Shown here in pieces: positions 1 to 6,620 of a stretch of 7,603 nt of DNA. How positions within the stretch are numbered: position 1 is the first letter of the stretch; every line of letters begins with the position of its first letter. The DNA is taken from positions 1 through 7,603 of the forward strand of contig CAJOQY010000115.1 in assembly GCA_905236835.1 (NCBI GenBank), read 5' to 3'. The DNA is from an uncultured Oscillibacter sp. (lineage in GTDB: Bacteria > Bacillota > Clostridia > Oscillospirales > Oscillospiraceae). Both the position numbers and the translations under genes were made by a program. Below the pieces are notes generated by a model, which had not been told where the DNA came from, made no database searches, and was given only the letters and a program-made list of their open reading frames with translations.

Positions 1-639
1 TATCGCTTTGCGCACGTCGCCGCCGCAGGATTTCGCGATCAATTCCGGCAGATTCTCTTCCCAGCGCAATTTGAAACCCGATTCCGCGCCGCGACTTCCT
101 CCGGAATTCGATTCCGATCCGTATTTGTCACGCAAAATATTCAGCGTCCGCAATATCGCTTTTTCCGCGTCTTTCGGCGATACAGGTTTAAACTCAAACA
201 CCGTACTCCGGGACAACAAAGCGTTATAAATATAAAAATACGGGTTTTCCGTCGTGGACGCGATCAGCGTGATTTTCCCGTTTTCCATAAATTCCAGCAA
301 ACTTTGCTGCTGTTTTTTATTAAAATACTGGATTTCATCAAGATATAATAAAATCCCGCCGGGAGCCAGAAGCGTACCGGTATCGGCGATGATTTCTTTT
401 ATATCCGATAAAGAAGCGGTCGTCGCGTTCAAATGCCTGAGCGTTTTCCGCGTCCGGTTCGCGATAATTTTCGCCACCGTCGTTTTGCCCGTCCCGGACG
501 GGCCGTAAAATATCATATTCGCTTCCGCGCCGGATTCAATCAGACGCCGCAGGACAGCGCCGGGAGCCAATAAATGCCCCTGTCCCGCTATATCTTCGAT
601 CTTATCAGGCCGGATTTCATCCGCCAGCGGGCGGCGCAT
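1..639 (-). CDS. rarA: Replication-associated recombination protein RarA/MgsA (AAA+ ATPase), partial, C-terminus outside window
   Basis: This is the first 213 residues of an AAA+ ATPase of the RarA/MgsA/WRNIP1 family, which acts at stalled replication forks. The frame is open to the left edge, so the C-terminal half is missing (family members are about 420-440 residues). Visible motifs are Walker A GPSGTGKT (46-53), Walker B with LYLDEIQ (98-104), sensor 1 STTENP (128-133), and an SR pair at 143-144 in the arginine-finger position. The segment ADEIRPDKIEDIAGQGHLL (6-24) is the usual family N-terminus, with the common 'P..+.D..GQ.HL' pattern. The ATG is preceded by a purine-rich GGGGAGAGGG site. 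An ATG at 658 is out of frame and was not used. The gene lies 74 bases downstream of the unknown gene at 714-1157 on the same strand and may be cotranscribed with it. The clamp-loader subunit DnaX is the nearest alternative, but the motif set fits RarA better. Confidence 0.93.
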   Translation of the reverse strand, partial: MRRPLADEIRPDKIEDIAGQGHLLAPGAVLRRLIESGAEANMIFYGPSGTGKTTVAKIIANRTRKTLRHLNATTASLSDIKEIIADTGTLLAPGGILLYLDEIQYFNKKQQQSLLEFMENGKITLIASTTENPYFYIYNALLSRSTVFEFKPVSPKDAEKAILRTLNILRDKYGSESNSGGSRGAESGFKLRWEENLPELIAKSCGGDVRKAI

Positions 640-713
640 ATCCCTCTCCCCTTTTCATGATTTTTTATTATATTTTTTATTATAATAATTTTATTTTTAT
701 TTTCCGCCTGTTT

Positions 714-1157
714 TTATTCGCTTTCATCATCACGGGACGCGAGCGGGAAACCAAGAATTTTATCGGAAAAACCGCTTTTCAGTTCCCGCCATGACGCGTA
801 TCTCCATGAATCTTTCGGCCAGCGCAGATTCCACGCGTCCCGCAGGGCGTCGGCGAACGCGCTGTCGCCGGTTTCCAACAGCATCGGCGCGAGATAGCAA
901 ATCAACATCCGCTTTTCCTCAAACCGCCGTGACGCGCGATTCCAGAAGCGTTCGGATTTCCATCCGGCTTCCAATTCGTTTATGAAATCTTCCGCCAGCG
1001 CGTCCAGATTCCCGCCGGAATCCATCACGGCGCGGCGATACCAATGGTCATATTGCCGCGTATATTCCTGAAACGCCGATTCATATTCCCGCCGGGTAAA
1101 ACGCGGCAGCCACGCGCCCCTGTCCCGCACGGCGGATAACAGCGCCTGTTCGATCAT
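714..1157 (-). CDS. Uncharacterised 147-residue protein upstream of rarA
   Basis: I cannot assign a function. The protein is soluble-looking, with no signal peptide or membrane segment, and is rich in Trp, Tyr, Arg and Glu. It is probably mostly helical. The most conserved-looking part is the C-terminal half, from KRMLICYLAPMLLE (82-95) through FADALRDAWNLRWPKDSW (101-118), ending near GFSDKILGF (129-137). It resembles, from memory, small hypothetical proteins common in clostridial genomes. AGGAGGGAT (1167-1175) provides a ribosome binding site, but the spacing to the ATG is 12 bases, which is long. An in-frame ATT directly before the ATG would give 9-base spacing but is a rare start. It is the first gene of a same-strand pair with rarA. 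The coding call rests on length, the ribosome binding site and native-looking composition. Confidence 0.8.
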   Translation of the reverse strand: MIEQALLSAVRDRGAWLPRFTRREYESAFQEYTRQYDHWYRRAVMDSGGNLDALAEDFINELEAGWKSERFWNRASRRFEEKRMLICYLAPMLLETGDSAFADALRDAWNLRWPKDSWRYASWRELKSGFSDKILGFPLASRDDESE

Positions 1158-1370
1158 AATAAAATTATCCCTCCTGTTTACAATCGCGCCGAAATCGTAT
1201 AAAATTATATAATTATACTATCACCGGAATATTTATTATTATAATCCATATTCTCCGCGCGCGCAATACGCCGCGAAATTTTATCATGATTTTGTTATTT
1301 TAATATATTTATATTTTATATATATTAATATAAAATTTATATAATTTTTATATAAACGGGGGAATTTTTT
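1158..1370. promoter_or_regulatory. A/T-rich divergent intergenic region expected to hold promoters for both flanking genes
   Basis: This spacer separates the minus-strand unknown gene from the plus-strand pseudouridine synthase gene, so promoters in both directions are expected. Bases 1281-1356 contain almost no G or C. On the minus strand a perfect TATAAT lies at 1217-1212, about 55 bases from the start codon, but no good TTGACA partner is seen 17 bases upstream. On the plus strand TTGTTA at 1292-1297 could be a -35 element, but the following A/T tract offers many poor -10 candidates and none stands out. A GC-rich patch (CGCGCGCG-type) at about 1255-1273 interrupts the region. No RNA gene or open frame was recognised. 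Confidence 0.4.
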
Positions 1371-2366
1371 ATGCGTGAGATCACTGTCGGACAAAATGAC
1401 GCCGGACAGCGTCTGGACAGATTTCTGTCAAAAACAGTCCCGCTTCTGCCGTCGTCGCTGATACAGAAATATATCCGCCTGAAACGCGTGAAAGTCAACG
1501 GCAAAGGCGCGAAACGGGATGTCCGCCTGCGAACCGGCGATATATTGCGGTTATATATCAACGACGAATTTTTTGACAATCAAAAAAACGGATTGTCCAA
1601 TCATCCAAACGAGATTTCGTTTCTGGAAAACCGGCGTCCGCGTTTAAATATTCTCATGGAAGATGAAAACATCATGCTTTTGGACAAGCCGCCCGGTTTA
1701 AGCGTACACGCGGACGAGGCGGAAAAAGTCAACACGCTGATTCAGAATATACAGGCGTATTTATATCAAAAAGGCGAATGGGACCCCCGGCGGGAAAATT
1801 CTTTTACGCCGGCTTTATGCAATCGCATTGACAAAAATACCGGTGGAATTGTAATCGCGGCGAAAAACGCGGAGGCGCTGCGCGTGATAAACGCGAAAAT
1901 CCGCGCGCATGAAATCCAAAAAACATATCTCTGTGTCACGGCGGGGCGTCCGAATCCGGCGTCAGGCGGAATCACGGGATATTTATATAAAAACGAGGAT
2001 CAGAAATTCGTCAAATTTTATACGCGTCCGATACCGGGGGGAAAGAAGGCGGCGACGGATTATAAAACATTGCAATCCGGATTTTATGACGGCGACACGC
2101 TGTCTCTGGTACAATGCCGCCTTGTGACAGGCCGTACTCATCAGATACGCGTATCCATGGCGCATATTGGCTGCCCGATTCTGGGCGACGGCAAATACGG
2201 CGACGGAAATCTCAACCGAAAATTTCACGAAACCCGTCAATTGCTTTACGCCTATCAGATACGATTTGATTTTCAGGACGGCGCGGGCATTTTAGATTAT
2301 TTAAATCATCAGACTTTTACTGTCAGACAGATTCCGTTTCGGGAAAAATATTTCCCGGAAGAATAA
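1371..2366 (+). CDS. RluA-family 23S rRNA pseudouridine synthase (RluC/RluD type)
   Basis: This 331-residue enzyme should convert specific uridines in RNA, most likely 23S rRNA, to pseudouridine in the cytoplasm. An S4-like RNA-binding domain occupies about residues 12-65 (AGQRLDRFLSK, then KRVKVNGK). The catalytic domain runs from about 92 to 320. LLDKPPGLSVH (103-113) is the family's first core motif. NRIDKNTGG (151-159) is the catalytic motif, with Asp154 as the nucleophile; the usual form is HRLDxxTSG, and the NRxDxNTGG form is, from memory, common in clostridial members. RTHQIRVSMAHIGCPILGD (255-273) is the third core motif. The ATG has GGGGGA nine bases upstream. It stands alone between an A/T-rich spacer and a convergent PBP gene. 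The exact target uridine cannot be read from the sequence, so no rluC or rluD symbol is given. Confidence 0.93.
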   Translation: MREITVGQNDAGQRLDRFLSKTVPLLPSSLIQKYIRLKRVKVNGKGAKRDVRLRTGDILRLYINDEFFDNQKNGLSNHPNEISFLENRRPRLNILMEDENIMLLDKPPGLSVHADEAEKVNTLIQNIQAYLYQKGEWDPRRENSFTPALCNRIDKNTGGIVIAAKNAEALRVINAKIRAHEIQKTYLCVTAGRPNPASGGITGYLYKNEDQKFVKFYTRPIPGGKKAATDYKTLQSGFYDGDTLSLVQCRLVTGRTHQIRVSMAHIGCPILGDGKYGDGNLNRKFHETRQLLYAYQIRFDFQDGAGILDYLNHQTFTVRQIPFREKYFPEE

Positions 2367-2390
2367 TTTATTTTTATAAAAATATATAAA

Positions 2391-2424
2391 ATTCCCCTCT
2401 GTCCGTGAACGGACGGAGGGGAAT
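2391..2424 (-). terminator. Rho-independent terminator between convergent genes, oriented for the PBP gene
   Basis: Bases 2391-2405 and 2410-2424 form a 15-bp stem with a single G-T wobble and a 4-base loop TGAA. Read on the minus strand, the stem is followed directly by a T-rich tract (TTTTATATATTTTTAT, 2390-2375), the layout of an intrinsic terminator for the PBP gene that stops at 2480. On the plus strand the sequence after the stem is GC-rich, so termination of the pseudouridine synthase transcript there would rely on the hairpin alone. Confidence 0.85.
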
Positions 2425-2479
2425 CACGGCGCGCGAATATATTTATATATTATTTTATATATTATTAAATATTATTATA

Positions 2480-4849
2480 TTAAAACCAGTCCGCCCAAGG
2501 CCATCGGAACGTGTCAAACGTATCCGTCGGCGGTTCCGGCGTGGGCGTCGCCGTGGGAATCCAATCTTGATAATAATTATAATTATCATCATCGCTATCC
2601 GGACGCGGGCGGGAACGGGACCAGTCCAGCCACGTCTGGTGAATCTCGCAGATTCCCGGATCGGGGACAAGCGCGTCCGCGTCGGACGTTCCCGGCGTCG
2701 CCGCGTTTAAATATACTTGTTTATATCTCTCCGGGCATTCGTCGCCCGCGAGTTGTCCGGATTCCGGGCATAATTCCAAAGCCGTATGACAGTCGCAATA
2801 TTCCACCGGCGCGCTTCCGGGGACAAATAATTCCATACGCGTCACGTCACCCTGTACGGTCTGATCGCACAGACCCTGAATCGCCAGTTTCCCGCATTTG
2901 GCGCAGATCCGCGCCCATTCCAGATCATCCGCGCCGGGAAAGTCCTCACGGCCCGGCAGGATTTCATTCACGCGGCTCATGACGGCTTTCCACATCAATT
3001 TCGCGGCGGAACTGTCTTTCTGATACGCCGGATTGTCATATCCGTTCCAGACGCCGCAGACGCAAGCCGTCGAATAGCCCACAAACCAGAGATCTTTTCG
3101 CTCCGAAGTCGTCCCGCTTTTGCCCGCCAGCGCGGGGCCGGGAAACGCCGCCTCGATTCCGGTTCCGTCCCACATGACGCTCTCCATGGCGGATGTCAGA
3201 AGCGTCGCGGTACTGGCGCTCAGGATTCTTTGCCGGACGGCGCTTCTGGATAATAATATATTGCCGTCTATATCCAAAACGCGCGTATAATAATATGGCT
3301 CTATATATTCTCCGCCGTTGGCAATCGCGGCGTAAGCGGCGGTCAGTTCCAAATTCGTCACGCCGCCGAATGTGCCGCCCAGCGCCAGCGCTTCCGTGTA
3401 ATCCTGTTCCGGATCCAAATGCTGAAAGCCGAATTTGTGAATCTGTTCCCAGATTTTGCGAATGCCGGTTTTCTGGAAACAGCGCAACGCGACCGTATTG
3501 GTAGACTGCGCAATCGCGGCCCGGACGGTCATATGCCCCTGAAATTCGCCGTTCGCGTTTTTAATCGCCGAGCCGCCCGTATAAGATGTCGGCGCGTCGT
3601 CATAAATCGTCCCAAGCGTATCAATGCCGTTTTCCAGCGCGGCGGCGAATTCTCCCGTAATTTTCATCGTCGATCCGGGCTGGCGCGGACTGGATATGGC
3701 GCGATTCCAGACAAGACTGGCGGTTTTTTCGCCGCGTCCGCCGACAATCGCTTTGACCGCGCCCGAGGACGGGTCAATTAAAACCACTGTCGCCTGTAAT
3801 TGATCATCCCCGGATATGGCGTTGACTTCTTCCTCACAAATGGTCTGTAAGGCCGTGTTTCGCGTGGTCTCAATCGTCAGCCCGTCGTGATAGAGCATAT
3901 CCCACGCCTCGGCCTCCGTCATGCCGCGCTTTGTGGAAAGATCATGCACCACCTGCGACAACGCCGCGTCCTCAAACCATGAGAACACGGGGATTTCCGC
4001 GTCCCAGCTTCCTTCTTTTAAATCCTCATATGGGTTCGCCGACACAGCCGTCTCATATTCCGATTGCGATAAAAAGCCAATATCCCGCATTTGGGATAAA
4101 ACCAGCAATTGCCGTTCCCGGTTTTTTTCCGGATATTTCAACGGATTATATACCGTGGGATTCCGGGTAATCGCGGCGATGACAGCCGCTTCCGGGAGCG
4201 TGATTTCCGACACGTCCTTGCTGAAATATCTCTGCGCGGCGGTCTGGACCCCCCATGTACCCGCGCCCAGATTGATTGTGTTTAAATATTTTTCCAGAAT
4301 CCATGATTTGTTATGCCGCCGTTCCAGCGCGAGAGCCAGATATTGCTCCTGTAATTTGCGTTCGATTTTCTCAAGCGGCGTAGTTTCAGGAACGCCGGAA
4401 AAGACGTTGTTTTTAATTAATTGCTGTGTAATCGTGCTGGCTCCCTGCGCGAGACTGCCGGATATAATATTCTTGACCGCCGCGCGCGCGATGCCCTGTA
4501 TATCCACGCCGGGATGGGAATAGAATCTCTCATCCTCAATGGCGATAAAAGCGTTTCGCAAATCTTCCGGGATTTCATCCAGCCTGACATATACGCGATT
4601 AGATTCCTCTCCGGCGAGATATAAAATTTCCTGTCCGGCGTCGTCCAGCACGGATGAGCGGAAAGTACGCGGCGAAACCAGATCCTCACTCAAAGGCGGC
4701 GCGACGGCGGCAATATAAGCGTATAACGCCGCCAGTCCGCCACAGGCCAATATTATCAATAATATCAGCGTTGTAATCAGCCGGACGACGGCCCGGAAAA
4801 ACCGGACAATGCCGGAGGGTTTTTCTTTCATCATTCCTGTTCCCGCCAT
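2480..4849 (-). CDS. Class A penicillin-binding protein (PBP1A type): glycosyltransferase plus DD-transpeptidase
   Basis: This bifunctional peptidoglycan synthase is anchored in the membrane with its catalytic domains outside. Residue numbers here count from the GTG at 4855; subtract 2 for the chosen ATG. A short cytoplasmic tail is followed by one membrane helix (about 26-51). The GT51 domain (about 60-240) has IEDERFYSHPGVD (106-118, catalytic Glu107) and QGASTITQQLIKN (137-149). The transpeptidase domain (about 350-630) has STMK (Ser395 nucleophile), STN (451-453) and KSGTT (579-583). A tail of about 150 residues holds Cys-rich segments and a Pro/Thr/Asp stretch ending in aromatic residues. 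The ATG at 4849 is preferred because GGGTGGGGTG precedes it with usable spacing; the GTG at 4855 lies inside that site. tadA ends 84 bases upstream on the same strand, so cotranscription is possible. It could be called pbpA, ponA or mrcA, so no symbol is given. Confidence 0.95.
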   Translation of the reverse strand: MAGTGMMKEKPSGIVRFFRAVVRLITTLILLIILACGGLAALYAYIAAVAPPLSEDLVSPRTFRSSVLDDAGQEILYLAGEESNRVYVRLDEIPEDLRNAFIAIEDERFYSHPGVDIQGIARAAVKNIISGSLAQGASTITQQLIKNNVFSGVPETTPLEKIERKLQEQYLALALERRHNKSWILEKYLNTINLGAGTWGVQTAAQRYFSKDVSEITLPEAAVIAAITRNPTVYNPLKYPEKNRERQLLVLSQMRDIGFLSQSEYETAVSANPYEDLKEGSWDAEIPVFSWFEDAALSQVVHDLSTKRGMTEAEAWDMLYHDGLTIETTRNTALQTICEEEVNAISGDDQLQATVVLIDPSSGAVKAIVGGRGEKTASLVWNRAISSPRQPGSTMKITGEFAAALENGIDTLGTIYDDAPTSYTGGSAIKNANGEFQGHMTVRAAIAQSTNTVALRCFQKTGIRKIWEQIHKFGFQHLDPEQDYTEALALGGTFGGVTNLELTAAYAAIANGGEYIEPYYYTRVLDIDGNILLSRSAVRQRILSASTATLLTSAMESVMWDGTGIEAAFPGPALAGKSGTTSERKDLWFVGYSTACVCGVWNGYDNPAYQKDSSAAKLMWKAVMSRVNEILPGREDFPGADDLEWARICAKCGKLAIQGLCDQTVQGDVTRMELFVPGSAPVEYCDCHTALELCPESGQLAGDECPERYKQVYLNAATPGTSDADALVPDPGICEIHQTWLDWSRSRPRPDSDDDNYNYYQDWIPTATPTPEPPTDTFDTFRWPWADWF

Positions 4850-4880
4850 AATCACCCCACCCGATATTTTTATACTCGCG

Positions 4881-4902
4881 TAAATTTATTTAAATAAATT
4901 TA
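4881..4902. repeat. 22-bp perfect A/T palindrome in the tadA-PBP spacer
   Basis: Bases 4881-4902 read the same on both strands and are composed only of A and T (core ATTTAAAT). The palindrome lies 32 bases upstream of the PBP start codon. It may be an operator-like site or a chance product of extreme A/T richness. It is not a terminator, as it has no GC stem. Confidence 0.5.
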
Positions 4903-4933
4903 AATATTTTAAATTTTAATATATATTTTCTGT

Positions 4934-5383
4934 TTATCGCAGGCGCCGGAAAAAATCAGACAGTTCCGCCCGGCATTGCGCGGACAATACGCCGCCCGTC
5001 AGCGCGGGCGTATGCGGAAAATCTTCCATGAATAAATTAAACACCCCGCCGCACGCGCCGAAATTCTCATCCCGCGCCCCGTAGAACACCCGGCGCGCCC
5101 GCGCGTTTAAAATCGCGCCCGCGCACATTGGACACGGCTCCAGCGTGACATATAAATCACAGTCATCCAGTATCCAAGAGCGCAGAGCGTCATTTGCCCG
5201 CGCGATGGCATCCATTTCGGCGTGAGCCGCGACGGATTGTAATTCTTCCCGGCGGTTTCGTCCGCGCGCGATAATTTTCCCGTCCCGGACGATTACGCAG
5301 CCGACGGGGATTTCTCCCGCCGCCGCCGCCTCCCGCGCCAGTTTCAGCGCCTCACGCATATAGAATTCCGGCGATCCCGCCAT
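4934..5383 (-). CDS. tadA: tRNA-specific adenosine-34 deaminase TadA
   Basis: TadA deaminates the wobble adenosine of tRNA-Arg(ACG) to inosine so that it can read CGU, CGC and CGA codons. The 149 residues match the usual family length. Zinc-site residues are visible: HAE (54-56, zinc ligand His54 and proton shuttle Glu56) and PCPMC (83-87, ligands Cys84 and Cys87). GEIPVGCVIV (23-32) and the segment RVFYGARDENFGACG (98-112) are typical TadA sequences that separate it from cytidine, guanine and other deaminases. The ATG is preceded by GGGAGGCGGATC, a good ribosome binding site. It is divergent from the yaaL-like gene and is followed by the PBP gene on the same strand. The window's many CGC codons suit a requirement for inosine-34 tRNA-Arg, though this is inference. 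Confidence 0.95.
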   Translation of the reverse strand: MAGSPEFYMREALKLAREAAAAGEIPVGCVIVRDGKIIARGRNRREELQSVAAHAEMDAIARANDALRSWILDDCDLYVTLEPCPMCAGAILNARARRVFYGARDENFGACGGVFNLFMEDFPHTPALTGGVLSAQCRAELSDFFRRLR

Positions 5384-5462
5384 GATCCGCCTCCCAGTTT
5401 CGATGGAAACCGCGCAAATAAACGCGTAAAAAACGCATAAAATCAGTCATATCCGTTCAAAC

Positions 5463-5492
5463 TTCCCGTAAATATAAATATAACGACGGGAG
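5463..5492 (+). promoter_or_regulatory. Inverted repeat covering the ribosome binding site of the YaaL-like gene
   Basis: TTCCCGT (5463-5469) can pair with ACGGGAG (5486-5492) to give a 7-bp stem including one G-T wobble, around a 16-base A/T loop. The right arm contains the GGGAG ribosome binding site of the gene starting at 5499. It could sequester that site or act as a protein-binding operator. No convincing promoter was found nearby: TTCAAA (5456) with TATAAC (5479) has 17-base spacing, but would start transcription at or inside the ribosome binding site. Confidence 0.3.
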
Positions 5493-5498
5493 AAAGAC

Positions 5499-5996
5499 AT
5501 GAAATATCCGAAACGCGCGGGAATGATTGATAAATTATATAAAAATAAAAGCGAAAATCAAGATCAATATCAAAATAACACGCGGGATTTCCCGGCGGAT
5601 TCGCCGTATCATCCCGCGCTCGCGGAAGAACTTCGGACGGCGCGCCGGAATCTGTCAGCCGCTTACGGGGAATTCAATCAGGCGACGGAGCCGGTTTTAA
5701 TAGAAGCGTGCGTTTATCGTATCCGCGCGGAGACAGCGCGCTGTGATTATCTGTTACGCGCCGTGAAAGCGTCCGGGAAGATATTCGCCGCGCCGGAACG
5801 CGTATCCGACGCCGCCGCGATTGAAGCCGTACCCGGTACAGCGTCCGGAACAGCCGCCGCGATTGAAGCCGTACCCGGAATCAACGCCGGATCCGCGTCC
5901 GGTATTTTCTCCGGCTCCGCCGCCGTTCCCGCCTTCGCGCCGGACATGGATATTATAAATATAAATAACGACGAACACGGCGTCAAATCATCATAA
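5499..5996 (+). CDS. DUF2508 (YaaL-like) protein with a repeat-containing C-terminal extension
   Basis: The core of this 165-residue protein, about residues 41-92, matches the DUF2508/YaaL pattern: LAEELRTARRNLSAAYGEF (41-59), then PVLIEACVYR (65-74) and an acidic/aromatic DYLLRAVK (83-90). This core is predicted helical and its function is not known. Its position directly upstream of bofA is the same as in Bacillus yaaL-bofA and supports the call. Bacillus YaaL is only about 74 residues. Here there is a polar Lys/Asn/Gln-rich N-terminus (1-35) and a tail of about 70 Ala/Gly/Pro/Ser-rich residues (93-165). The tail includes two 14-residue tandem units beginning AAAIEAVPG (105 and 119). GGGAG before the ATG is the ribosome binding site. 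The gene ends 86 bases before bofA. The tail is probably disordered. Confidence 0.8.
   Translation: MKYPKRAGMIDKLYKNKSENQDQYQNNTRDFPADSPYHPALAEELRTARRNLSAAYGEFNQATEPVLIEACVYRIRAETARCDYLLRAVKASGKIFAAPERVSDAAAIEAVPGTASGTAAAIEAVPGINAGSASGIFSGSAAVPAFAPDMDIININNDEHGVKSS
5811..5894 (+). repeat. Two tandem 42-bp units inside the YaaL-like gene
   Basis: A 26-base stretch at 5811-5836 is repeated exactly at 5853-5878, giving a 42-bp period that equals 14 codons and keeps the frame. Both copies encode AAAIEAVPG. The last 16 bases of each unit are diverged. This fits recent in-frame duplication within a flexible tail. Confidence 0.9.
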
Positions 5997-6082
5997 CACT
6001 GTGATTGGTAAAAAATCAAGCTAAAATTATGATGATCAATGATAATATGATAAAAATAATATAATGGAAAGGAATATGATAT

Positions 6083-6346
6083 ATGAATCTGATCCGGGTC
6101 GCGCTGTCCGCGCTGTTGATATTATTTTTTCTGGCCGCCCTTTGGCGGCTGATCCGCGTACCCCTGCGCATTGCCCTCGGACTGGTCTGCAATACGCTGT
6201 TGGGATTTCTGGCTTTGTGGCTGGTCAATCTGGCCGCGCCTGTCACGGGTTTTTCTCTCGGCCTGAATCTTCTCAACGCGCTGATCATCGGCATTCTCGG
6301 CCTGCCGGGTTTCCTGTTTTTGATTTTAATCCAATGGGTAATCTGA
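6083..6346 (+). CDS. bofA: BofA family protein, pro-sigma-K processing inhibitor-like membrane protein
   Basis: This 87-residue, very hydrophobic protein has the same length as Bacillus subtilis BofA. There, BofA holds the intramembrane protease SpoIVFB inactive, together with SpoIVFA, until pro-sigma-K should be cleaved in the mother cell. Three hydrophobic segments are visible, at about 4-20, 28-50 and 62-83. The family-typical C-terminal part is present: asparagines at 49, 62 and 65, followed by IIGILGLPGFL (68-78). The asparagines lie near positions reported as important in the Bacillus protein, from memory. AAAGGA sits nine bases before the ATG. The preceding gene is YaaL-like, the classical partner. 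A likely terminator follows. BofA homologues also occur in clostridia with unclear sporulation ability, so a role in this organism is inferred from the family. An overlapping frame from 6064 is a shadow. Confidence 0.85.
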   Translation: MNLIRVALSALLILFFLAALWRLIRVPLRIALGLVCNTLLGFLALWLVNLAAPVTGFSLGLNLLNALIIGILGLPGFLFLILIQWVI

Positions 6347-6368
6347 CAGATACATCACAATATAACCG

Positions 6369-6420
6369 AAATTTCCCCGTCCGTCAACCGGCAAAACGCC
6401 GCGTCCGGACGGGAAAATTT
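6369..6420 (+). terminator. Probable terminator after bofA
   Basis: Bases 6369-6383 pair with 6406-6420 in 14 of 15 positions: CCCGTCCG with CGGACGGG, flanked by AAATTT with AAATTT. The 22-base loop can itself fold through CGGC and GCCG. The stem starts 22 bases after the bofA stop. The downstream T tract is weak (the arm ends in TTT, followed by GTTTCC), so it is less certain than the terminator at 2391. Confidence 0.6.
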
Positions 6421-6448
6421 GTTTCCGCCCGGTTTTGATTAAGATTCC

Positions 6449-6485
6449 CGTGAAAATCTTTTGAAAAATTGATAAAATTTTCACG
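6449..6485. repeat. 9-bp inverted repeat in the bofA-rplM spacer
   Basis: CGTGAAAAT (6449-6457) is the exact reverse complement of ATTTTCACG (6477-6485), separated by 19 A/T-rich bases. It lies about 100 bases upstream of the rplM promoter. The rest of 6421-6585 shows no gene. The role is unknown and chance is possible in such A/T-rich DNA. Confidence 0.35.
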
Positions 6486-6585
6486 CGAATATCGCTGAAT
6501 TTAAAAATAGAAATCGAGTATTTCAGAGAAAATAAAAGCAATCCGGAGAAATCAAGAGCATTTATCGCGCTTATAAAAATTATAA

Positions 6586-6614
6586 TTGACAGGCGCGGAA
6601 AACAGTGGTATAAA
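6586..6614 (+). promoter_or_regulatory. Strong sigma-A promoter for rplM-rpsI
   Basis: A perfect -35 element TTGACA (6586-6591) is followed after 17 bases by TATAAA (6609-6614). A TG at 6606-6607, one base before the hexamer, makes an extended -10. This is the best promoter in the window, as expected for a ribosomal protein operon. Transcription would begin near 6621, giving a leader of about 83 bases. Confidence 0.88.
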
Positions 6615-6620
6615 ATAAAG

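Noticed and set aside
8..508. Plus-strand open frames over the left end
   Set aside because: The minus strand encodes RarA with Walker A, Walker B and sensor motifs; the plus-strand frames are shadows.
2405..2710. A plus-strand Arg/Ile-rich frame over the terminator and PBP tail
   Set aside because: It spans a terminator and overlaps the PBP coding end; the composition is that of a shadow.
3921..4523. A 200-codon open frame antisense to the PBP gene
   Set aside because: The PBP is certain from its catalytic motifs; the antisense product has no sensible motifs and no good ribosome binding site.
5447..5475. A sporulation sigma-E-like -35 element (TCATATC) before the YaaL-like gene
   Set aside because: No CATACAMT-like -10 element occurs at the required 14-15 base spacing.
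5384..5498. A small SRP RNA (scr), which lies near tadA in Bacillus
   Set aside because: The 115-base spacer lacks the conserved SRP loop sequences and any long stem.
6064..6438. A 124-codon frame overlapping bofA
   Set aside because: It is in another frame of the clear BofA gene, is Arg/Pro-rich and runs through the terminator region.
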